Part shown: piece by piece, positions 7,281 through 9,676 of the stretch | Layout of the letters: every line of letters starts with the position of its first letter | Numbering within the stretch: the stretch's first letter is position 1 | Origin: Actinomycetes bacterium | GTDB lineage: Bacteria; Actinomycetota; Aquicultoria; CAJVYJ01; JAUVQD01 | Assembly: GCA_030598355.1 (NCBI GenBank) | Contig: JAUVQD010000026.1 | Location: forward strand, 1 to 9,676 | Direction of reading: 5' to 3' | DNA: 9,676 bases | Notes under the pieces: generated by a model | What the model saw: only the letters and a program-made list of their open reading frames with translations | Database searches by the model: none | Told to the model about the DNA's origin: nothing | Program-made: the position numbers and the translations under genes

Positions 7281-7305
7281 CAAGCGAACACGCGTTCGCT
7301 ATAGT
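7277..7305 (+). promoter_or_regulatory. recA promoter, near-consensus sigma-70
   Basis: TTGACA (7277-7282) is a perfect -35 box and TATAGT (7300-7305) matches the -10 consensus at 5 of 6 positions, with the ideal 17-base spacer. The -35 box overlaps the thpR stop codon. Transcription should start near 7312, leaving a leader of about 70 bases before the recA ATG. The spacer is occupied by a LexA palindrome, so the strong promoter would be silenced until SOS induction. Confidence 0.88.
7283..7300 (+). promoter_or_regulatory. LexA/SOS operator, Gram-positive type
   Basis: AGCGAAC-ACGC-GTTCGCT is an inverted repeat with 7-base arms around a 4-base centre. It contains the core GAAC-N4-GTTC, the DinR/LexA box of Firmicutes and Actinobacteria (consensus CGAACRNRYGTTYC, matched at all positions but the last base). 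It differs from the enterobacterial CTGT-N8-ACAG box. It lies between the -35 and -10 boxes of recA, so bound LexA would block RNA polymerase directly. The lexA gene itself is not in the window. Confidence 0.9.
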
Positions 7306-7312
7306 GATATCG

Positions 7313-7327
7313 GCTCGACCGGCGAGC
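7313..7327 (+). other. Small hairpin at the 5' end of the predicted recA leader
   Basis: GCTCG (7313-7317) and CGAGC (7323-7327) pair around the loop ACCGG. The hairpin begins within a base or two of the predicted transcription start. No run of T follows, so it is not a terminator; a 5' mRNA-stabilising hairpin is possible. A 5-bp stem can occur by chance. Confidence 0.35.
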
Positions 7328-7373
7328 GAAAGTTTTAACAGGTAAAGACAAAGCTTAACACGTGTATTTGAAT

Positions 7374-7379
7374 GGAGGG
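7374..7379 (+). promoter_or_regulatory. Ribosome binding site fixing the recA start
   Basis: GGAGGG lies 3 bases before the ATG at 7383 (4 bases when counted from GGAGG). It is the strongest Shine-Dalgarno in the recA leader. It sits inside the frame that would be coding if the upstream GTG at 7362 were used, so it supports the later start. Confidence 0.8.
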
Positions 7380-7382
7380 CGC

Positions 7383-8423
7383 ATGGAACGAGAAAAAGTA
7401 CTGGAAATGACAAAAGAGCAAATTGAGAAAAAGTATGGCAAAGGTGCTCTGATGAAATTAGGGGAGCACTCAAGCCGATTAGACGTTTCCATAATTCCTA
7501 CCGGCGCGGTTTCACTAGACGCGGCTCTGGGAGTTGGCGGAGTTCCAAGGGGGCGAGTGGTCGAGATATTTGGCCCTGAAGCTTCCGGCAAAACTACCTT
7601 GGCTTTACATATTGTAGCCGAAGCGCAAAAAGACGGCGGCATTGCGGCGTTTATCGATGTCGAGCATGCGCTAGATCCGGTTTACTCGAAAAAAATAGGC
7701 GTTGATATCGATAACTTATTGATTTCTCAACCCGACACGGGAGAACAAGCGCTTGAAATCGCTGATATGTTGGTGAGAAGCGGCGCATTGGATGTAGTTG
7801 TTATTGACTCCGTAGCCGCGTTAGTGCCACGAGCGGAAATCGAGGGAGAAATAGGAGATTCCCACGTGGGCCTTCAAGCCCGTTTAATGTCTCAAGCGCT
7901 ACGAATATTAACGTCATCAATAAGCAAATCCAGAACAACAGCTATTTTTATAAATCAGCTAAGAGAAAAAATAGGTGTGATGTTTGGTAACCCGGAGGTA
8001 ACGCCGGGGGGCAGAGCGCTTAAATTTTATGCTTCTGTGCGGATAGACATCAGAAGAATCGAGTCTATTAAACAAGGGGCGGAAATGGTCGGTAATAAAG
8101 TTAGGGCAAAGGTTGTTAAAAACAAGATGGCTCCGCCTTTTAGGCAAGCTATATTTGACATCATGTATGGCGAGGGAATATCAAAAGAAGGTTGTCTTGT
8201 AGATCTGGGAGTTGATAACGGCGTTATAGAAAAAAGTGGTTCCTGGTATACGCATGGGAAAGATCGATTAGGTCAAGGGCGAGAGGCGGCAAAGCAACAT
8301 TTGATGGAAAACCCGGATATCAGCGACACGATAGAGGGCAAGATTAAGGCATCACTGGGCTTGGGGGGCGAAAAAGCTGATGGCGCTGGCGATAAAAAGA
8401 AGCGAACACCCGAGACCGTCTGA
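7383..8423 (+). CDS. recA: Recombinase RecA
   Basis: RecA forms filaments on single-stranded DNA, catalyses strand exchange in recombinational repair and triggers LexA self-cleavage in the SOS response. The 346 residues carry the standard features: N-terminal helix with [16 protein letters not shown] (13-28), Walker A GPEASGKT (64-71), DVEHALDP (92-99), Walker [13 protein letters not shown] (136-147), LMSQALR (168-174), the [20 protein letters not shown] loop-2 region (191-210), and [11 protein letters not shown] (243-253). ATG at 7383 is preferred over GTG at 7362 because of its ribosome site and the normal N-terminus. The C-terminal tail is short and ends in a basic run ([10 protein letters not shown]), unlike the acidic tail of many RecA proteins. 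The gene has its own SOS-controlled promoter, and recX begins 44 bases before its stop. Confidence 0.99.
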   Translation: MEREKVLEMTKEQIEKKYGKGALMKLGEHSSRLDVSIIPTGAVSLDAALGVGGVPRGRVVEIFGPEASGKTTLALHIVAEAQKDGGIAAFIDVEHALDPVYSKKIGVDIDNLLISQPDTGEQALEIADMLVRSGALDVVVIDSVAALVPRAEIEGEIGDSHVGLQARLMSQALRILTSSISKSRTTAIFINQLREKIGVMFGNPEVTPGGRALKFYASVRIDIRRIESIKQGAEMVGNKVRAKVVKNKMAPPFRQAIFDIMYGEGISKEGCLVDLGVDNGVIEKSGSWYTHGKDRLGQGREAAKQHLMENPDISDTIEGKIKASLGLGGEKADGAGDKKKRTPETV

Positions 8424-9072
8424 ACAGCTATCCATTGATGCCGCGTATAGCGTTATTACAGACTTAGAAGCGAAAGCCTTCAACAGCCAAGCAACTAAGA
8501 TCTATGTTGATCAATTACCATGGCGAACCACCGCTACAAAGATTGTTAATGATTTAGGGTTGGCGATAGGTCAAGGATATCAATCACAACAATTAAGCAG
8601 ACTTATCTCAGAAAAGGAAGAACGCTTGGCTATGAATTCAGCTCTAGCCATGCTGACGTACAGAAGCAGAAGCTGCCAGGAAATTTCGGGCAAGTTAGGA
8701 AAACGCGGGATATCTTTAGAAGTTGTTAAAGCGGTGATAAAGAATTTGGAAAGCGCTGGCTATCTAGACGATAAAGTGTTTGCAAAAACGTGGATAGAAG
8801 AGCGCGTACAAGTTCAGGGTCTGGGCAGACACCGGATCAAAAAAGAGTTGCTGTTTAAGGGTGTCGATCCAAAAACTGTTGATCGCGAATTGGCAACCAT
8901 TTATGGTGAGCAGGAAGAGGAAGAATTAGCGTTATGCCTGGCAAAGACAAGATTGTCAAAATACGTGGGGCTCGACAATACTGTAAAAATGAGGCGTCTC
9001 GGTCAGGTTTTGTTGAGACGGGGCTTTAGCCCGGCGATTACCCAAAAAGTGTTACGTAAAATTATTAATTGA
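8380..9072 (+). CDS. recX: Recombination regulatory protein RecX
   Basis: RecX binds RecA filaments and limits their extension, damping recombination. The 230-residue protein has an N-terminal beta-rich domain (about residues 18-80, [10 protein letters not shown] then [11 protein letters not shown] and LGLAIGQGY), as found in longer Gram-positive RecX proteins. It is followed by the three-helix tandem repeats that define the family: [52 protein letters not shown], and a last repeat ending [20 protein letters not shown]. The ATG at 8380 overlaps recA by 44 bases, and the first 14 codons are read in a different frame from the RecA tail. A G-rich tract about 10 bases upstream may act as ribosome site. 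The overlap suggests co-transcription and coupled translation with recA, its regulatory target. The start is less certain than the gene. Confidence 0.93.
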   Translation: MALAIKRSEHPRPSEQLSIDAAYSVITDLEAKAFNSQATKIYVDQLPWRTTATKIVNDLGLAIGQGYQSQQLSRLISEKEERLAMNSALAMLTYRSRSCQEISGKLGKRGISLEVVKAVIKNLESAGYLDDKVFAKTWIEERVQVQGLGRHRIKKELLFKGVDPKTVDRELATIYGEQEEEELALCLAKTRLSKYVGLDNTVKMRRLGQVLLRRGFSPAITQKVLRKIIN

Positions 9073-9108
9073 TGCGTAAAGATCGAGCTTAAGCAAGCAG
9101 TTGTCGCC

Positions 9109-9137
9109 TTGACGCTGATAGGTAAAAGTAGTAACAT
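9109..9137 (+). promoter_or_regulatory. Possible promoter in the recX-rny gap
   Basis: TTGACG (9109-9114) matches the -35 box at 5 of 6 positions and TAACAT (9132-9137) matches the -10 box at 4 of 6, with a 17-base spacer. Transcription would start near 9144 and end at the terminator at 9264-9288, giving an RNA of about 145 bases unless polymerase reads on into rny. No LexA-like palindrome overlaps it. Confidence 0.45.
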
Positions 9138-9143
9138 TTTTTG

Positions 9144-9288
9144 TGGCAAATGAGCTTTACCGTAATTGGTTGATATAGATTTACAAAGGTCAGAGACCTT
9201 TTGTATCAAACTAGATATTGATAAATGATAACCGGGATATTTTGATACCGGTGAAGTTTGATTGCCGAGCAAAGTGCTCGGCTTTTTT
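9144..9288 (+). ncRNA. Candidate structured small RNA or rny leader (attenuator)
   Basis: This part of the 240-base non-coding gap can fold into a series of hairpins. A 7-bp stem AAAGGTC/GACCTTT (9185-9191 with 9195-9201, 3-base loop) extends to about 10 bp past one bulged T. TATCAA/TTGATA pair at 9204-9209 with 9218-9223. ACCGG/CCGGT pair at 9231-9235 with 9248-9252. A clean intrinsic terminator ends the stretch. TTGATA also occurs at 9170-9175 and 9242-9247, so TATCAA has three alternative partners, as might be seen in a switching RNA. No convincing reading frame is present. I could not match it to any riboswitch or T-box consensus I know. It could equally be the 3' untranslated tail of recA-recX. 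Confidence 0.35.
9264..9288 (+). terminator. Rho-independent terminator upstream of rny
   Basis: GCCGAGC (9264-9270) and GCTCGGC (9276-9282) form a perfect 7-bp GC-rich stem around AAAGT, followed at once by six T residues (9283-9288). It ends transcription from the recA-recX unit or of the short RNA that may start near 9144. It finishes only 24 bases before the likely rny start codon, so it also lies within any transcript that reaches rny from upstream. Confidence 0.9.
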
Positions 9289-9302
9289 AATTATTGATTG
9301 GG

Positions 9303-9308
9303 GGAGGA
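9303..9308 (+). promoter_or_regulatory. Strong ribosome binding site of rny
   Basis: GGAGGA within GGGGGAGGA is the best Shine-Dalgarno sequence in the window. It points to translation starting near 9312-9316, where the only in-frame candidate is ATA at 9313. No ATG, GTG or TTG lies in frame at a usable distance, which is why it decides an unusual start. Confidence 0.75.
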
Positions 9309-9312
9309 CGTC

Positions 9313-9676
9313 ATAAATACAACGATCATTGCAGGTTTGGCGGCGCTGATTATTGGCTTAATCGCTGGCTTCTTAGCTAGAAAGATGATTGCGGAGGCCA
9401 AAATTGATTCTGCTGAAACAGAAGCGAAGAGAATAGGCGAAAAAGCCTCGGATGAGGCTGAAAGAGCGAAAAAGACGGCATTACTTGAGGCAAAAGATCA
9501 AATATTTTCGATGCTAAGCGAGGCCGAAAAGACGGCGAATGAAAGAAGAAAAGAAGTGCAGGGCCAAGAGAATAGATTGGCTCAAAAAGAAGAGGTGCTA
9601 GACGGTAAGATAAAAGCCATAGAGGAGCGGGAAGCTAAAACAGAGACATCTGAGAAAAATCTTGCCGAGCAGCAAG
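9313..9676 (+). CDS. rny: Ribonuclease Y, N-terminal part (3' end outside window)
   Basis: RNase Y is the membrane-anchored endonuclease that starts mRNA decay in many Gram-positive-lineage bacteria. About 121 codons are visible: a hydrophobic anchor near residues 4-22 (TTIIAGLAALIIGLIAGFLA), the family-typical junction RKMIAEAKI, then a long highly charged Lys/Glu/Ala coiled coil that runs to the window edge. The KH and HD catalytic domains lie beyond it. The start is inferred as ATA at 9313: it lies 4 bases after GGAGGA and gives an N-terminus of normal length. The only conventional in-frame codon nearby upstream, TTG at 9298, overlaps the ribosome site, and TTG at 9337 would cut into the membrane anchor. 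The gene order recA-recX-rny is common in this lineage. Identity is secure from architecture and context; the start is not. Confidence 0.88.
   Translation, partial: MNTTIIAGLAALIIGLIAGFLARKMIAEAKIDSAETEAKRIGEKASDEAERAKKTALLEAKDQIFSMLSEAEKTANERRKEVQGQENRLAQKEEVLDGKIKAIEEREAKTETSEKNLAEQQ

Noticed and set aside
7362..7382. GTG at 7362 as the recA start
   Set aside because: It would add seven residues encoded by the ribosome binding site itself (GGAGGG at 7374-7379). The ATG at 7383 has the normal RecA N-terminus.
9003..9272. Minus-strand 89-residue frame across the recX-rny gap
   Set aside because: It overlaps the recX 3' end, runs through the hairpins and into the terminator stem, and has no recognisable domain. 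The structure of the region is better explained as RNA.
9144..9288. T-box or known metabolite riboswitch upstream of rny
   Set aside because: No AGGGTGGNACCGCG box or other riboswitch core that I know could be found, so I only call it a candidate structured RNA.
9298..9312. TTG at 9298 as the rny start
   Set aside because: It would put the Shine-Dalgarno inside the coding region with no ribosome site before it, and would add five residues unlike the RNase Y N-terminus.

Overview
The window is a dense, one-directional bacterial housekeeping segment. All twelve supported genes lie on the + strand and most are separated by a few bases or overlap. No mobile element, phage gene, tRNA, rRNA or CRISPR array was seen. 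The two edge genes are cut by the window. The organism is most likely a Gram-positive-lineage bacterium: a deep-branching actinobacterium or a clostridium-like Firmicute. Three things point there: the LexA site in front of recA is the GAAC-N4-GTTC type, the gene order rodZ-like / pgsA / cinA / recA / rny matches that part of the tree, and panC looks leaderless, which is common in Actinobacteria. The base composition is moderate and even. The taxonomic placement is inference.

Region 1 (1-462) is the 3' end of a beta-rich repeat protein of unknown function. Region 2 (about 486-2666) is a cofactor-precursor block: panC and panD (pantothenate, hence coenzyme A) followed 2 bases later by nadA (quinolinate, hence NAD). 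A promoter whose -10 box sits exactly 6 bases before the panC ATG suggests leaderless transcription. Region 3 (2692-7280) is a tightly packed run: a short RodZ-like HTH membrane protein, yajQ, rimO, pgsA, cinA and thpR. It joins envelope functions (RodZ-like, PgsA), ribosome modification (RimO), pyridine-nucleotide repair (CinA) and RNA end processing (ThpR).

Region 4 (7277-9072) is the SOS recombination unit. It has a near-consensus sigma-70 promoter with a LexA palindrome filling its 17-base spacer, then recA, then recX overlapping recA by 44 bases. Region 5 (9073-9312) is a 240-base gap with a possible promoter, several consecutive hairpins, repeated TTGATA/TATCAA elements and a clean intrinsic terminator that ends only 24 bases before the RNase Y coding region. 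Region 6 is the 5' end of rny, whose best-supported start codon is an unusual ATA.

Most of the window is ordinary. The parts worth a second look are the recX-rny gap (candidate small RNA or attenuator), the ATA start of rny, the leaderless panC promoter, and the RodZ-like protein with no extracytoplasmic domain. I did not find evidence of a wholly new biological system.
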